From contig BEHD01000008.1 of assembly GCA_002898355.1 (NCBI GenBank), positions 1 to 64,000 on the forward strand: 64,000 bases of DNA. The letters run 5' to 3'. A program made the position numbers and the translations under genes. This DNA comes from an archaeon HR01 (GTDB lineage: Archaea > Thermoproteota > Nitrososphaeria_A > Caldarchaeales > Caldarchaeaceae). The notes beneath the pieces were generated by a model. That model was given only the letters and a program-made list of their open reading frames with translations, had not been told where the DNA came from and made no database searches. Numbering within the stretch: position 1 is the first letter of the stretch; the number at the start of each line of letters is the position of its first letter. Shown here in pieces: positions 8,743 through 19,072 of this stretch.

Positions 8743-11685
8743 CTAGGCCCTCCTAGCGGCCACGTAGACTGCAGGCCGGAGAGGGAGGGCGCGGGCGGCC
8801 TTGCCTGCTGGGTCGTTCTTGGAGGCCTCCTCCTCGGAGAGGACTCTTACGGGAGCCTTCACCTCATCCTCCAACAGTTTCGCAGCCTGCAGGCATATAT
8901 CCCTATCCAGCCTTATGAGCCTTCTAACAACCTCCTCGGGGTCTCCCCATCCAGCCAGCTCGGTAAACTTTCTCGTCTTCTCCACATACCTCCTCAAAAC
9001 CTCCACCAGCCTAGGCACCTGTTTCAGGAGGGCCTGGTCTCTATCCCCAAGAATCTTCACCGCCTCTCTAACCTCAAGCCCCACCATCTTCTCAGCCATC
9101 TCCACCTTATCCGCAGAGGCCGTATATAGGAAGACCTCACCGACACCGTTTTTCACAAGCTTCACAATCTCCCTCACATCATCGAGAATATCCTTGATGA
9201 CCTCCTCAAACATTATAGCGGCGAAGTCGACCTTCGAGGGGTCATACCGTGGCCATGACTCCAGTGAGGCATATCCTTGGAAACCCAGTCGCCTCCAGGC
9301 CTCCTCAGCTGTGAAAGGTGCGAAAGGCGTCAGCAGGAGGGTCCAAGTCCTCAGCAGACTCCTCCCGCCCCCTCCCCCTCCACGTCTAACCCACCATCTC
9401 CATAGATTCAGCAGCCCGTAGACAGCCTCGCTGGCGGCGGTTCTGGTCTTCATATTATCCATCGCATCGGAGATTTTCTTCACAGAGAGTTGGAGCATGG
9501 ACTCCAGCCATCTATCGGCGGGGCCTTGACCCGTGGACTGGCCACCCCTACCAATAATCTCCAAGAAATAGGATAGGAACCCTTTAGCCTCTAAGACGTT
9601 CTTCTCCCTCCAGTCGGGGTCGTCCATGTCCTCAGCGCTGAGCAGGAGGGTGAGTCTGGTGGGGTCTGCACCATATCGCGATATGGCCTGCTTTAATGTG
9701 ATGAAGTTGCCCCGGCTCTTGGACATTTTAGCCCCCTCGATGGAGATGAGGCCGTTTACGCTGACTCCCCGTGGCCAGTGGTGCTGGGGAAATATGCCTA
9801 CATGGTGGAAGATGTAGAATGTTAGATGGTTTTGCACCAAGTCCTTGGCCGACACCCTAAGGTCGACAGGGTACCAGTACAGGAATTCCTCCCTCATCTG
9901 TTTAAGCATGTTCGCAGGTATTCCGAGACGTGCCGATAACGTGTCTGGGTCCCCCTCACCGAGGAAGACATAGTCGAAGAGCTCAGGGCCCGCCTTCTCA
10001 CCCAGCTCGGGATATCTGTTTAGGTAGCTGCTAATGGTGTATAGGGATGGGTATATGGTGGAGTCGCTTAATGTTTCGATTATCCACGACTCATCCCAAG
10101 GTAGCTTGGTACCCAGCCCGCTCCTCCTCGTGCAGGCCCAGTCGTGGAGCCAATCAACAACGTTTAAGAACCACTGCCTAGCCGTCGGAGGATATATCTC
10201 CATGTTATTGATGTGCTCCCTGACCCTCCTCTTCCAGTCCCCATCTGAAAACTTGAGAAACCACTGGTCTTCAACGATCTTGACCACGCACTCATCACCC
10301 GACCTGCACACAACCTTACCCGAAAGCCCGTAGAAGACGGCGGCCTCCCCCGCGTTGACGAGCATCTCCTTAACTGTGTTTCTGGCCTGGGATACCGGCT
10401 GGCCTCCAAGGCCCACGACCCAGTCCCTCATAACGCCTCTGTGAAACTCCTCGGAATACACCTCACGGGTCGCATCTTCAAGCCTTTCATCATCTTGCCC
10501 AGCTATACCATAACGCTCAACGATTTCAACAGCCGGAAATTCACCGTATCCTGGAACGTTGATGAGCGATATTGGCTTCAGCTCCAAAACCGTATCCGGT
10601 GATAGGCCATACCTAGACAGTTCTCCAGGGTTTTTCTGAAGGTCCCTCAGGGCAGCGTAGTCGTACGGTGCATGGGCTGGGACGCTGTATACGACCCCGG
10701 TGCCGAGGGTGGGGTCTACAAATCTGGCTGGGAGAACCGGTATCTCACGGCCGATAAGCGGCACTCGGCATCTTTTACCGATGAGCTCCTCGGCTGGTAT
10801 AGTTTCTAAAACCTTCAGCCCCTCCCACTGCAGAGCCAAATTCTCGGCAGCCTTCCTGCTTAGGATTAAGGCGGTGTCTCCATATTGGGCTTTGACGTAT
10901 TCAGATTCTGGGTTGACCCATACGTTTGTGGCCCCATATATCGTTTCAGGCCTAAGGGTGGCTGCTGCCAGCTTATAGTCTCCACAGCTAAAGAAGACGG
11001 CGGTATACTCTTCGGGGTATATCCCCTCACCGCTGAGACGGTCATGGTCCCCTGTAGCACTCTGGCATACAGGACACCACACAACCGGATGGCGGCCCAT
11101 AACCAACAGTCCTTTACGCTTTAGAGTCATGTACTGCCACTCGATAAACTTGCTATAGTATGGATGCAGGCTTGTTGTGTAGAACTCCCTACTCCAGTCC
11201 ACAGACCAGCCCATCAGATCCACAACGGCCCTGTTCTCGGAGGTATAGTAGGCACATATGAAGGGTGGGTTCTTGAAGAGGGGTATCAGCTCCTCAGGTA
11301 TCCCATCTATATCCCTTAACATCCTGATGACGCTGGCATCCCCCCTCTTCAGCCGCTCACTCGTTCCGGCAACAGCCTCTCCTGTCCAGTGCCAGGCCCA
11401 CGGGAAGAGAACGTTGAAACCCCTCATCCTCATATACCGGGCGATGGCGTCACCCCGCGTGAACGTAAAGCCATGTCCTAGATGTAGAGGGCCATTCTGA
11501 TAGGAGTAGGGTACGCAGATGAAAAACTTCTTCTTGGCAGTGTCTGGGGAGGCCTCGAATAACTTATTGGACCGCCATCTAATCCTCCACTCGTTCTCGT
11601 ATTCGGCCGGCGACCTGTAAGTCTGGTGGGAGCCTAGCTGAAATCCATGTCTCACAAGGCTGAAATCTTCAGTTTCCTTCAACAC
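8743..11685 (-). CDS. leuS: Leucyl-tRNA synthetase (archaeal type)
   Basis: HIGH-like PYSYQNGPLHLGHGFTF, KMSKSRGN, LRPETIYGATNVWVNPE editing domain. Confidence 0.95.
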   Translation of the reverse strand: MLKETEDFSLVRHGFQLGSHQTYRSPAEYENEWRIRWRSNKLFEASPDTAKKKFFICVPYSYQNGPLHLGHGFTFTRGDAIARYMRMRGFNVLFPWAWHWTGEAVAGTSERLKRGDASVIRMLRDIDGIPEELIPLFKNPPFICAYYTSENRAVVDLMGWSVDWSREFYTTSLHPYYSKFIEWQYMTLKRKGLLVMGRHPVVWCPVCQSATGDHDRLSGEGIYPEEYTAVFFSCGDYKLAAATLRPETIYGATNVWVNPESEYVKAQYGDTALILSRKAAENLALQWEGLKVLETIPAEELIGKRCRVPLIGREIPVLPARFVDPTLGTGVVYSVPAHAPYDYAALRDLQKNPGELSRYGLSPDTVLELKPISLINVPGYGEFPAVEIVERYGIAGQDDERLEDATREVYSEEFHRGVMRDWVVGLGGQPVSQARNTVKEMLVNAGEAAVFYGLSGKVVCRSGDECVVKIVEDQWFLKFSDGDWKRRVREHINNMEIYPPTARQWFLNVVDWLHDWACTRRSGLGTKLPWDESWIIETLSDSTIYPSLYTISSYLNRYPELGEKAGPELFDYVFLGEGDPDTLSARLGIPANMLKQMREEFLYWYPVDLRVSAKDLVQNHLTFYIFHHVGIFPQHHWPRGVSVNGLISIEGAKMSKSRGNFITLKQAISRYGADPTRLTLLLSAEDMDDPDWREKNVLEAKGFLSYFLEIIGRGGQSTGQGPADRWLESMLQLSVKKISDAMDNMKTRTAASEAVYGLLNLWRWWVRRGGGGGGRSLLRTWTLLLTPFAPFTAEEAWRRLGFQGYASLESWPRYDPSKVDFAAIMFEEVIKDILDDVREIVKLVKNGVGEVFLYTASADKVEMAEKMVGLEVREAVKILGDRDQALLKQVPRLVEVLRRYVEKTRKFTELAGWGDPEEVVRRLIRLDRDICLQAAKLLEDEVKAPVRVLSEEEASKNDPAGKAARALPLRPAVYVAARRA

Positions 11686-11710
11686 TATTCAACACCCCGG
11701 AGGGTAGATA

Positions 11711-12694
11711 TCAGCCCTTGAAGTATGGGATGACTTTACGGCGGAATATCTCTATGGTCTTGGCTGGGTTAGGGCTGAAGTCTGTGAAAATCAGGTGATT
11801 CGCCCCAATCTCAGTAAATCTTGATAGGTGGTCGATAAAGTCTTCAACATCATCGTATAGGAGGTAATATTTCCTTATCGCTTCATCTGGGAGCTGGAGA
11901 CCTGAAGCCTCAATCTTCCTAGGGTCTTCCTCGTCGAAGTTCTCCATTATAGTGGCTCCGGCATGTATCTTCTTAATCCTTTTTATGGTTCTCTCGATAT
12001 CCACAAGCGCTCCCTCCACCAAGACAGCCTTCTCAATCTTCCTCGGGTCTCTTCCAGCCTCACTCGCCGCTCTATCGAATACCGGAAAGATCTTATCACG
12101 GCATGTCTCCAAGGTGTTGGCCGTCATCAACCTGTCTCCGTACCGGCCTGCAAACTCCGCAGCCTTCACACCTATGGCTGAGAAGTAGATGGGTACGGGT
12201 TTTCTAGGTTTTAGATGGAGATAGACCTTACTCATCTTGAAATATCTCCCATCAAAGTCGAAGTAATCGTTGGTTGACCAGAGTTTCTTCATCAGGTCTA
12301 TGGCCTCCACCAACCTCTCCATTCTTTCCCTCCAAGATGGCCACCGGCCCATGAATCTTTTCTCGCTCATAGCCTCTCCTGTGCCAACACCCAGTAGTAT
12401 GCGGCCGGGATACATGTTCTCCAGCGTACCCACTGCCTGTGCTATGAGGGCCGGGTGGTATCTCCCACCTATAGGGACTGTAACATCCACGCCGACAGAT
12501 ATCTTCTTGGTTCTCTCGGCGGCGGCGGCCAGGACGGACCAGACAAAGAAGTTATGCTTGAAGGAGTGATGCCATGGCAGGAAGTGGTCTCCAAACCAGA
12601 CCGAGTCGAAGCCAGCCCTCTCGCAGAGTTTTAAGAACTTCATCTCATAGCGGTCGTCCATCCAGAAGGATGCGTCAACACCTATCTTAATCAA
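11711..12694 (-). CDS. F420-dependent LLM-class oxidoreductase
   Basis: CERAGFDSVWFGDHFLPW, PALIAQAVGTLENMYPGRILLGVGTGEAMSEKRFMGRWPSWRERMERLVEAIDLMKKLW. Confidence 0.88.
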   Translation of the reverse strand: MIKIGVDASFWMDDRYEMKFLKLCERAGFDSVWFGDHFLPWHHSFKHNFFVWSVLAAAAERTKKISVGVDVTVPIGGRYHPALIAQAVGTLENMYPGRILLGVGTGEAMSEKRFMGRWPSWRERMERLVEAIDLMKKLWSTNDYFDFDGRYFKMSKVYLHLKPRKPVPIYFSAIGVKAAEFAGRYGDRLMTANTLETCRDKIFPVFDRAASEAGRDPRKIEKAVLVEGALVDIERTIKRIKKIHAGATIMENFDEEDPRKIEASGLQLPDEAIRKYYLLYDDVEDFIDHLSRFTEIGANHLIFTDFSPNPAKTIEIFRRKVIPYFKG

Positions 12695-12825
12695 TTTCCA
12701 GGAAAACTAGCTATTTGGAGGTATTTTAAGGATTTGATGGCCGACCGCCCAATCATAGATGAGGGCGGCCTGCATCCTACGGAGACAAGAAGCCTATCCC
12801 GCTGGGTTCTCCCTATATCCACGGC

Positions 12826-13845
12826 TTAAATATCTTTCATGTCCCTCACTATCCCTGCGGTGAAGCTTGTCTCCAAAGACGCGCCGGCCTCTAAAGTGAT
12901 GTGTGTCTTCATTTTGATTTGGTCTGGCAGTCCTCCCGGGTAGCTGGAGGATGGTTCTAGCGCTATATTCCACGCACGGCCGTACCATGGATAGTCTGGG
13001 GTGTTATAGTTTTGCCAGAACCAGAGATATTTGAATACCGATGTATCCCAGCCCATCATAAAGCCGAGGTTAAGCCCTGGGTTCCAGAGGATGTAGCTGC
13101 CCTCCCTCATACCTGTTATAAACGATGTCTCCTCAGCCAGCAAGTCCCTAGAAGGTATCAGGCTCAGGTCTACCTCATGGCCCCTCCTATCCCTTACGTG
13201 GGGCCAGTCGTATTCTCCAGGCATTAGACGGCCGTAGGGGTTGTAGGATTCGGGCTGGACGAGGACCCTGCACCCTTCAGGCAGAACTATCTTGGAGCCG
13301 GGTTGGAGGAAAGGCTCGCCGAAGGACGGGTGCTGGAGCCATGAGAACTCCAGCGTCTGTTTACCTGTGTTAACCAGCCTCTCACTGAAGCTTATCTCCT
13401 CAGCGTTTTCGTGGAGCATCACATACTTTTCCAGCCTGAAAGGGTATCTGACACCCTCCACACGCATATAGGCTGAGACCATATCCCCTCCCTCCTCATC
13501 CACCACACAATCCCATGGTAGCATGGAGGATTCGCCGTGTATCCCCATCGCTGCACCCCTATGGGACACTGGATGCCCGCCTGCGCTGGGGACTATATCC
13601 TGCCATCCTCCGCCGTAGTAGTCTAGGAAGCCGCCCTCGGAGACAGGGTTGGGCGCCGTGTCTCTCAACGGGTTTCTCCAGCCGATGGGGGACTGCCAAA
13701 GCAGGTTCATGTCAAGGGGCTTATACCGTATCTCCATTATGTCCGAGCCCTTATCCAGCAGGAAGACAACCCGCAGAAAACGGTTCTCCATAACAAGGGT
13801 TCTCATATCTCTATACTTCCAGTCTAGGGATATGCTGCAGGGCAT
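12826..13845 (-). CDS. DUF4432-like / aldose-epimerase-fold protein
   Basis: NRFLRVVFLLDKGSDIMEIRYKPLDMNLLWQSPIGWRNP...GGGWQDIVPSAGG...ISFSERLVNTGKQTLEFSWLQHPSFGEPFL. Confidence 0.7.
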   Translation of the reverse strand: MPCSISLDWKYRDMRTLVMENRFLRVVFLLDKGSDIMEIRYKPLDMNLLWQSPIGWRNPLRDTAPNPVSEGGFLDYYGGGWQDIVPSAGGHPVSHRGAAMGIHGESSMLPWDCVVDEEGGDMVSAYMRVEGVRYPFRLEKYVMLHENAEEISFSERLVNTGKQTLEFSWLQHPSFGEPFLQPGSKIVLPEGCRVLVQPESYNPYGRLMPGEYDWPHVRDRRGHEVDLSLIPSRDLLAEETSFITGMREGSYILWNPGLNLGFMMGWDTSVFKYLWFWQNYNTPDYPWYGRAWNIALEPSSSYPGGLPDQIKMKTHITLEAGASLETSFTAGIVRDMKDI

Positions 13846-13888
13846 GTATAGGTTCTGGACCCCGGATATTTAACCATCTAAATCTTAT

Positions 13889-14680
13889 ATGCCTCTCCAT
13901 ACGATGAGGGACATGGCTGTCTTCTGGGCTGAGAAGTCCTCGCCCGATATAGGCGGGTTATCCAGAAAATACAGGGTGGCCATCTTTCCTGTAGGTAGTA
14001 CGGAGCAGCATGGACCCCACCTGCCAACGGGTACAGACCATATTATAGCGTGGGAGCTATCCAAGAGGGTGGCGGAGGAGATAGACGCGCTTCTCCTGCC
14101 GCTGCTTCCCTACGGTTTTTCAGACGACCACTTCCCCAAGCCTGGGACTATAAGCATATCAGCTGACACCTTGAAGGGGGTCATAAGAGATGTGGCCAAC
14201 AGCCTAAACCGTAACGGGTTGAGACATCTGGTTATAGTCTCCGGACATGCGGGGCATCTGGGCCAGATATCCGACATCGCCTACCAACTCAACCTAGCTC
14301 TCCCACCCTATGGGCTGAGGGTTCACAACATATCACCCTATACGGCGGTCCCTGTTGAGCGGCTGGGCACAATTCTTGAGGAGGAGATGTTCATCCACGC
14401 TGAAGAGCTGGAGACAAGCCTAATGCTGTATCTAAGGCCTGAGCTGGTTGATATGGGGAGGGCTGTGAAGGAGCATCCAGACTTCATACCGAGAGGATTG
14501 ACCACGCCCAACTTCTTAGAAGCCATAAGGATTGTCACAACCTCCAAGTTTCTCGGCAGAGACTTCGAGACAGGTGTCTGCGGTGACGCCACACTGGCCA
14601 CTAGGGAGAAAGGTGAGAAACTCTTCTCGCTACTGGTCTCAGGCCTGGTGGAGGCTATAAAACATGTGACTAGGGAGTAG
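13889..14680 (+). CDS. Creatininase family amidohydrolase
   Basis: FPVGSTEQHGPHLPTGTDHIIAWELSKRVAEE...LPYGFSDDH...LVIVSGHAGHLGQ. Confidence 0.88.
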   Translation: MPLHTMRDMAVFWAEKSSPDIGGLSRKYRVAIFPVGSTEQHGPHLPTGTDHIIAWELSKRVAEEIDALLLPLLPYGFSDDHFPKPGTISISADTLKGVIRDVANSLNRNGLRHLVIVSGHAGHLGQISDIAYQLNLALPPYGLRVHNISPYTAVPVERLGTILEEEMFIHAEELETSLMLYLRPELVDMGRAVKEHPDFIPRGLTTPNFLEAIRIVTTSKFLGRDFETGVCGDATLATREKGEKLFSLLVSGLVEAIKHVTRE

Positions 14681-15716
14681 CCGGAACCCATCTTTTTGCG
14701 TTTTCCCTAACGACCCTCATGGCGTTGTGATATGCGATCTTCTCGATATCCCTCTCACCCAGACCTCTACGCCTCAGCTCATCCCATAGGGTTAGGATGC
14801 CTGTGATGTCGCCAAGCCCTTCGGGTTCATCGACGTTGAGCAGGCCGAAATAGTCAGTTCCAACTGCGAGGATATCGGGTCCAAAACTTTCATATATGTA
14901 GAGGATGTGGTCTGCCAAGCTCTTGACCGAAGGCTTGTCGGAGATGGCTGGAGGTATGCACGTAACCCCCACAACCCCTCCGTTCTTTTTCAGCGCCTCC
15001 AGCTCCTCATCATCCAGGTTTCTTGCATGTTTTCTCACAGAGGCTGCGTTGGCATGGCTTACGATGGATGGCATCTTGGAGGCTTCCAACGCCTCTAAAG
15101 TGGTCCTCTTGCTGGCGTGGGAGAGGTCGACTATAACCCCGTATTCGTTGCAGAGTTTAACCAAGTCCTCACCGTCGCCTGTCAGCCCATAATCCTTCTT
15201 GGACATACATGTGGCCCCGTATTTGTTATCGAAGTTCCAGGTGAGCTGTAGTGAGCGTACACCCAACCTGTAGAAAATCTCTAGGTCCTCCACATCTTCC
15301 AAGGGTTCAGCTCCCTCGATGGCCATGAGAAAGCCAACCCTACCATCCACTTCCAGATTCTCGACATCGCTGAGGGTTAGTATAGGCCGTAGGTCTTGAC
15401 GGTGTTTTTTAAGAAGGTTGTTGTAGGCTACTATGTGTTCTAAAGTGGTTAGAGTGGCGGACCGCATCCTGTAGGCTCCGTAGAACCCGCCATAGCCTCT
15501 GGTCAACTGTTCAACCCTCATCTGCGATATCGTGGGGGTCAGTGGCGCTATAGATGAGAAGACAAGCCTCACGTTGGCCCTCCTATATTTCGGTATGTCA
15601 CCATGCCTGCCTCTCATATCCTGTGAGAAATCGGCTGGTTTGAATTTCAGTCCTGCGCCGGCCTGGACATAGTAGAGGGAGATATCCTCATGAAGATCTA
15701 CCAAAGGTGGGGGCAT
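14670..15716 (-). CDS. Membrane dipeptidase family (peptidase M19)
   Basis: VDLHEDI, LMAIEGAEPLEDVEDLEIFYRLGVRSLQLTWNFDNKYG, VDLSHASKRTTLEALEASKMPSIVSHANAASV, AVGTDYFG. Confidence 0.9.
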   Translation of the reverse strand: MPPPLVDLHEDISLYYVQAGAGLKFKPADFSQDMRGRHGDIPKYRRANVRLVFSSIAPLTPTISQMRVEQLTRGYGGFYGAYRMRSATLTTLEHIVAYNNLLKKHRQDLRPILTLSDVENLEVDGRVGFLMAIEGAEPLEDVEDLEIFYRLGVRSLQLTWNFDNKYGATCMSKKDYGLTGDGEDLVKLCNEYGVIVDLSHASKRTTLEALEASKMPSIVSHANAASVRKHARNLDDEELEALKKNGGVVGVTCIPPAISDKPSVKSLADHILYIYESFGPDILAVGTDYFGLLNVDEPEGLGDITGILTLWDELRRRGLGERDIEKIAYHNAMRVVRENAKRWVPATP

Positions 15717-15749
15717 GCAATCACTGCATCAAGCCGCTATTTAAGTCGG

Positions 15750-18026
15750 CTACCTGCCCCCGGATAGGAGCCTCCACATCCTGAAGGGTGTGAGGGGTGT
15801 CTCAGATATCTCAACACCCAAGTGGGCCACCGCATCCTCTATGGCGTTTGCAATAGCTTGTGTGAGGCCGATGGTAGCTGCCTCACCCACACCTTTGGAG
15901 CCTAAATTGTTGGGGGCGGGGGTTACTGTCCAGTCAGTCTCCATGCGGGGTATGTCTGGGGCTGTAGGGACCAGATATTCGGCGAAGGACGAGGTTAGGA
16001 GGGCTCCCGAGCCGTCGTATACATGCTCCTCGTAGAGGGCCTGCCCTATAGCCTGAGCCGCGCCTCCATGTATCTGTCCCTCAGCCAATACCGGGTTTAC
16101 TAAGAAACCGCAGTCATTAACCATCACTACCTTACGAAGGTCTACCCGACCTGTTTCGGGGTCTACTTCGACAATAGCCACATGGGTGCCGAAGGGGAAG
16201 GTTAGCTCCGGCTTGTAGAACCTTGTGGAAACTAGGCCGGGCTCCATACCCTCTGGAAGAGAGCCTGGGTTGTAGGCCTTCTCAGCCACATCCTTAATCT
16301 CTAGGGAGTGTTCCGGCGAGCCCCTGACATACACTCTACCATCTGAGACATCTAGGTCCTCTGGGTTAGCCTCCATCAGATGGGCCGCAATTCTTATGAT
16401 TTTTTCTCTCACATCAGAGGCTGCTAGAAATACTGCGTTGCCTCCGGATGTTAGGGACCAACTGCCTGCGGTACCGGGCGATCTAGGAGTTAACGCGGTG
16501 TCGCCGTGTAGGACGGTTATATCCTCTATGGGAATGCCCAAAATATCTGAGGCTATCTGGGCCAACGCTGTGGCCACACCCTGGCCATGGGGAGATGTCC
16601 CTGTTAAGACGTATGCCTTTCCTCCACGGTCCACCCTGACCTGGGCCGTCTGATATGCGAAGTTGCATACCTCAACGTAGGAGGAGAGGCCTATGCCTAC
16701 CAGCTTTCCCACACGCCTCATCTCAGGCTGCATTTTCCTGACATTCCAGTAATCCGAGAGCTGTAACGCCCTCTCAAGCGTTTTAACGTAGTCTCCAGAG
16801 TCGTAGGTGTAGCCTGTTACTGATTTGTAGGGGAAGCTCTCCCTAGGTATGAAGTTGATCTTCCTCACCTCGGCAGGGTCAAGCCCCAGCCGCCTCGCCA
16901 CCCTATCCATCGTCCGCTCGATGATATACGATGCTTCAGGCCTGCCCGCGCCACGATATGAATGGGTTGCATTCTTGTTGGTGAAGACGCCTACCACATC
17001 CACCTCCATGTTCCTTATGTCATAGCATCCTGGAAGCATCTTCGCTGTAACTATCGGGATCTCCTGTGAGAAGCTGTGGTTGTAAGCCCCAAGGTCGGCC
17101 ACTATTCTAACCCGCAGCCCCTCCACCCTCCCATTTCTCCTGACCGCAGCCTCGACATCGGCGTACATGTCTCGGCCATGGCTCATCGTATGCATGTTCT
17201 CAGAACGGTCTTCAACCCATTTGACGGGCCTTCCATACTTGATGGAGAGATATGAGGCTAGGACGTCTTCGGGGTAGCAGTTGTATTTAGCTCCGAAGGC
17301 TCCTCCAACATCCGGCGCTATAACCCTCAGCCGGTTCTCGGATAGGCCTAGGACCTCGGCCAGCCACTCCCTGAGACTGTGGGGGCTCTGGGTGGATGAC
17401 CAGACTGTCAAAACATCGGACCTCCCATCATAGCTGGCTACAACACCCCTAGTCTCCATCGGTGCTGGGGCCAGCCTCTGAATCCTAAGACTCAGCCGAA
17501 TTACTTGGTCGGATTCTCTGAATGCCCCATCTACATCGCCGTAAACCCTACGCCATCGGAAACATACGTTGTCGGCGTATCCCTCATGAACCCTAGGAGA
17601 GTTGGGAGCCATGGCTTTTATCGGGTCCACTACAGGGGTTAGAGGCTCATACTCCACGTAAACTTCATCTACAGCATCCCTGACACGGTATCTGTCCCAG
17701 CCTACAACGACGGCTACTGGCTCACCAACATATCTAACCCTACCAAGGGCTAGCACACGCTGATCCGGAACCTTCGAACCCGCCTCTACACTCTCGACAG
17801 GTAACGGCCTGATATCTTTCAGGTCCTCCCCCGTCAGGACATCTAGGATGCCGTTTCTAAGGGCTTTGGATTTGTCAATGGATTTTATCTCTGCGCTGGC
17901 GTGGGGTGACCGCACCAATCCGATATGGAGCATACCCGGCAGCGTTAAGTCGTCTACGTAGCAGCCAGCCCCCCGCAGAAGCCTCGGGTCCTCGACACGT
18001 TTTACGTATTTACCGACTAGACTCAT
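15750..18026 (-). CDS. Xanthine dehydrogenase/aldehyde oxidase-type molybdenum-binding large subunit
   Basis: VGKYVKRVEDPRLLRGAGCYVDDL, DVGGAFGAKYNCYPEDVLASYLS, SYRGAGRPEASYIIERTMDRVARRLGLDPAEVR, NLGSKGVGEAATIGLTQAIANAI. Confidence 0.93.
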   Translation of the reverse strand: MSLVGKYVKRVEDPRLLRGAGCYVDDLTLPGMLHIGLVRSPHASAEIKSIDKSKALRNGILDVLTGEDLKDIRPLPVESVEAGSKVPDQRVLALGRVRYVGEPVAVVVGWDRYRVRDAVDEVYVEYEPLTPVVDPIKAMAPNSPRVHEGYADNVCFRWRRVYGDVDGAFRESDQVIRLSLRIQRLAPAPMETRGVVASYDGRSDVLTVWSSTQSPHSLREWLAEVLGLSENRLRVIAPDVGGAFGAKYNCYPEDVLASYLSIKYGRPVKWVEDRSENMHTMSHGRDMYADVEAAVRRNGRVEGLRVRIVADLGAYNHSFSQEIPIVTAKMLPGCYDIRNMEVDVVGVFTNKNATHSYRGAGRPEASYIIERTMDRVARRLGLDPAEVRKINFIPRESFPYKSVTGYTYDSGDYVKTLERALQLSDYWNVRKMQPEMRRVGKLVGIGLSSYVEVCNFAYQTAQVRVDRGGKAYVLTGTSPHGQGVATALAQIASDILGIPIEDITVLHGDTALTPRSPGTAGSWSLTSGGNAVFLAASDVREKIIRIAAHLMEANPEDLDVSDGRVYVRGSPEHSLEIKDVAEKAYNPGSLPEGMEPGLVSTRFYKPELTFPFGTHVAIVEVDPETGRVDLRKVVMVNDCGFLVNPVLAEGQIHGGAAQAIGQALYEEHVYDGSGALLTSSFAEYLVPTAPDIPRMETDWTVTPAPNNLGSKGVGEAATIGLTQAIANAIEDAVAHLGVEISETPLTPFRMWRLLSGGR

Positions 18027-18029
18027 GAC

Positions 18030-18992
18030 TTAGAAAAACTCCACCACTGTACCTATTTTCTTTTTCTTGGCTAGGCTGTATGCGGCAAGTCCTGCAGCTG
18101 CATCCTGTATACCTAAACCCGAGGAATCCATTATCGTTATCTCTTCGGAGCTTGTTCTGCCAGGTTTGATGCCTGCCACGACCTCTCCCAGCTCTGCGTA
18201 GATATGGTGGGGTTTGAGATAGTCCTTCTCGAGGGCTACCTCCCTCTTATCTACCACCACCTTGGCCGCATCGTATATCCTGTTCTCCAGTTCCTGCTTC
18301 CCCTTATGGTCGCTTCCCACAGTGGTTATATGCACACCCTTAGAAAGCATCTCAAGCCTGATGTATGGGGTTCTACTGGGCGTTGCTGTAGAGACCACGT
18401 CAACATCCCTCAACGCCTCCTCAACGGATTTGGAAATCCTCACCTCTATACCGGTTTTTGCGGACATCTCAGACGCAAACTTCTCTGCAGAAGCTTGGAC
18501 CACGTCATAGACGTTTACAGTCTCGAGCCTCAAGACCTCCGCTAGCGCGAGGAGCTGTGTCCTGCCTTGGACACCTGCGCCGAATATTGCGGCTTTTTCG
18601 GAGTCTTTTCTGGCCAGATAGCGGGCCGCCACACCGGCCACAGCGCCAGTCCTATAAGCCGTTATTATAGACGCATCCATCACGGCCAAGGGTATGCCAT
18701 GCTTCGAGTCGGCTACAACAACAACTCCCGTGATGCTGGGAAGGTTATACTTGGACGGGTTTTCAAAATAGCCGCTGCTGAGCTTCACCCCAACAACATC
18801 CTGTGTATTAATCAACGCCGACTTCACACCCCATACACCATTATGCTTGGGGACATCGATTATGTAGGGCATAGGCATAACCACCTCACCCAGGGCCAGG
18901 CCCTTGAAAGCGGTCTCAACAGCTTCTATAACCTCCTTCATTGTAAGAACCTTTTCCAAATCAGACCTTGAGAGGATAAGGAGCTCGGTCAT
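18030..18992 (-). CDS. Ornithine cyclodeaminase / mu-crystallin family protein
   Basis: GVKLSSGYFENPSKYNLPSITGVVVVADSKHGIPLAVMDASIITAYRTGAVAGVAARYLARKDSEKAAIFGAGVQGRTQLLAL. Confidence 0.9.
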   Translation of the reverse strand: MTELLILSRSDLEKVLTMKEVIEAVETAFKGLALGEVVMPMPYIIDVPKHNGVWGVKSALINTQDVVGVKLSSGYFENPSKYNLPSITGVVVVADSKHGIPLAVMDASIITAYRTGAVAGVAARYLARKDSEKAAIFGAGVQGRTQLLALAEVLRLETVNVYDVVQASAEKFASEMSAKTGIEVRISKSVEEALRDVDVVSTATPSRTPYIRLEMLSKGVHITTVGSDHKGKQELENRIYDAAKVVVDKREVALEKDYLKPHHIYAELGEVVAGIKPGRTSSEEITIMDSSGLGIQDAAAGLAAYSLAKKKKIGTVVEFF

Positions 18993-19072
18993 GAGATTTT
19001 ATTGTTTACTCCCTAATAAAATTCTTTCCCTCCATAGATTAGACTTATATTTTGTGGGGGTGAGGCTTTACC

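Noticed and set aside
9361-9390. Gly run (RRGGGGGGR) in LeuRS as possible frameshift or insertion
   Set aside because: The frame continues cleanly with conserved sequence on both sides; probably a loop of variable length.
8801-9421. 206-aa plus ORF
   Set aside because: Antisense to leuS; Ser/Thr-rich low-complexity translation.
12742-12770. CCGCCC/GGGCGG hairpin in the 12695-12825 gap
   Set aside because: Only a 6-bp stem with a 12-nt loop; not distinguishable from chance at this GC content.
15750-18026. Aerobic CO dehydrogenase (CoxL form I)
   Set aside because: Active-site loop is SYRGAGR, not AYxCSFR, and CoxM/CoxS are absent.
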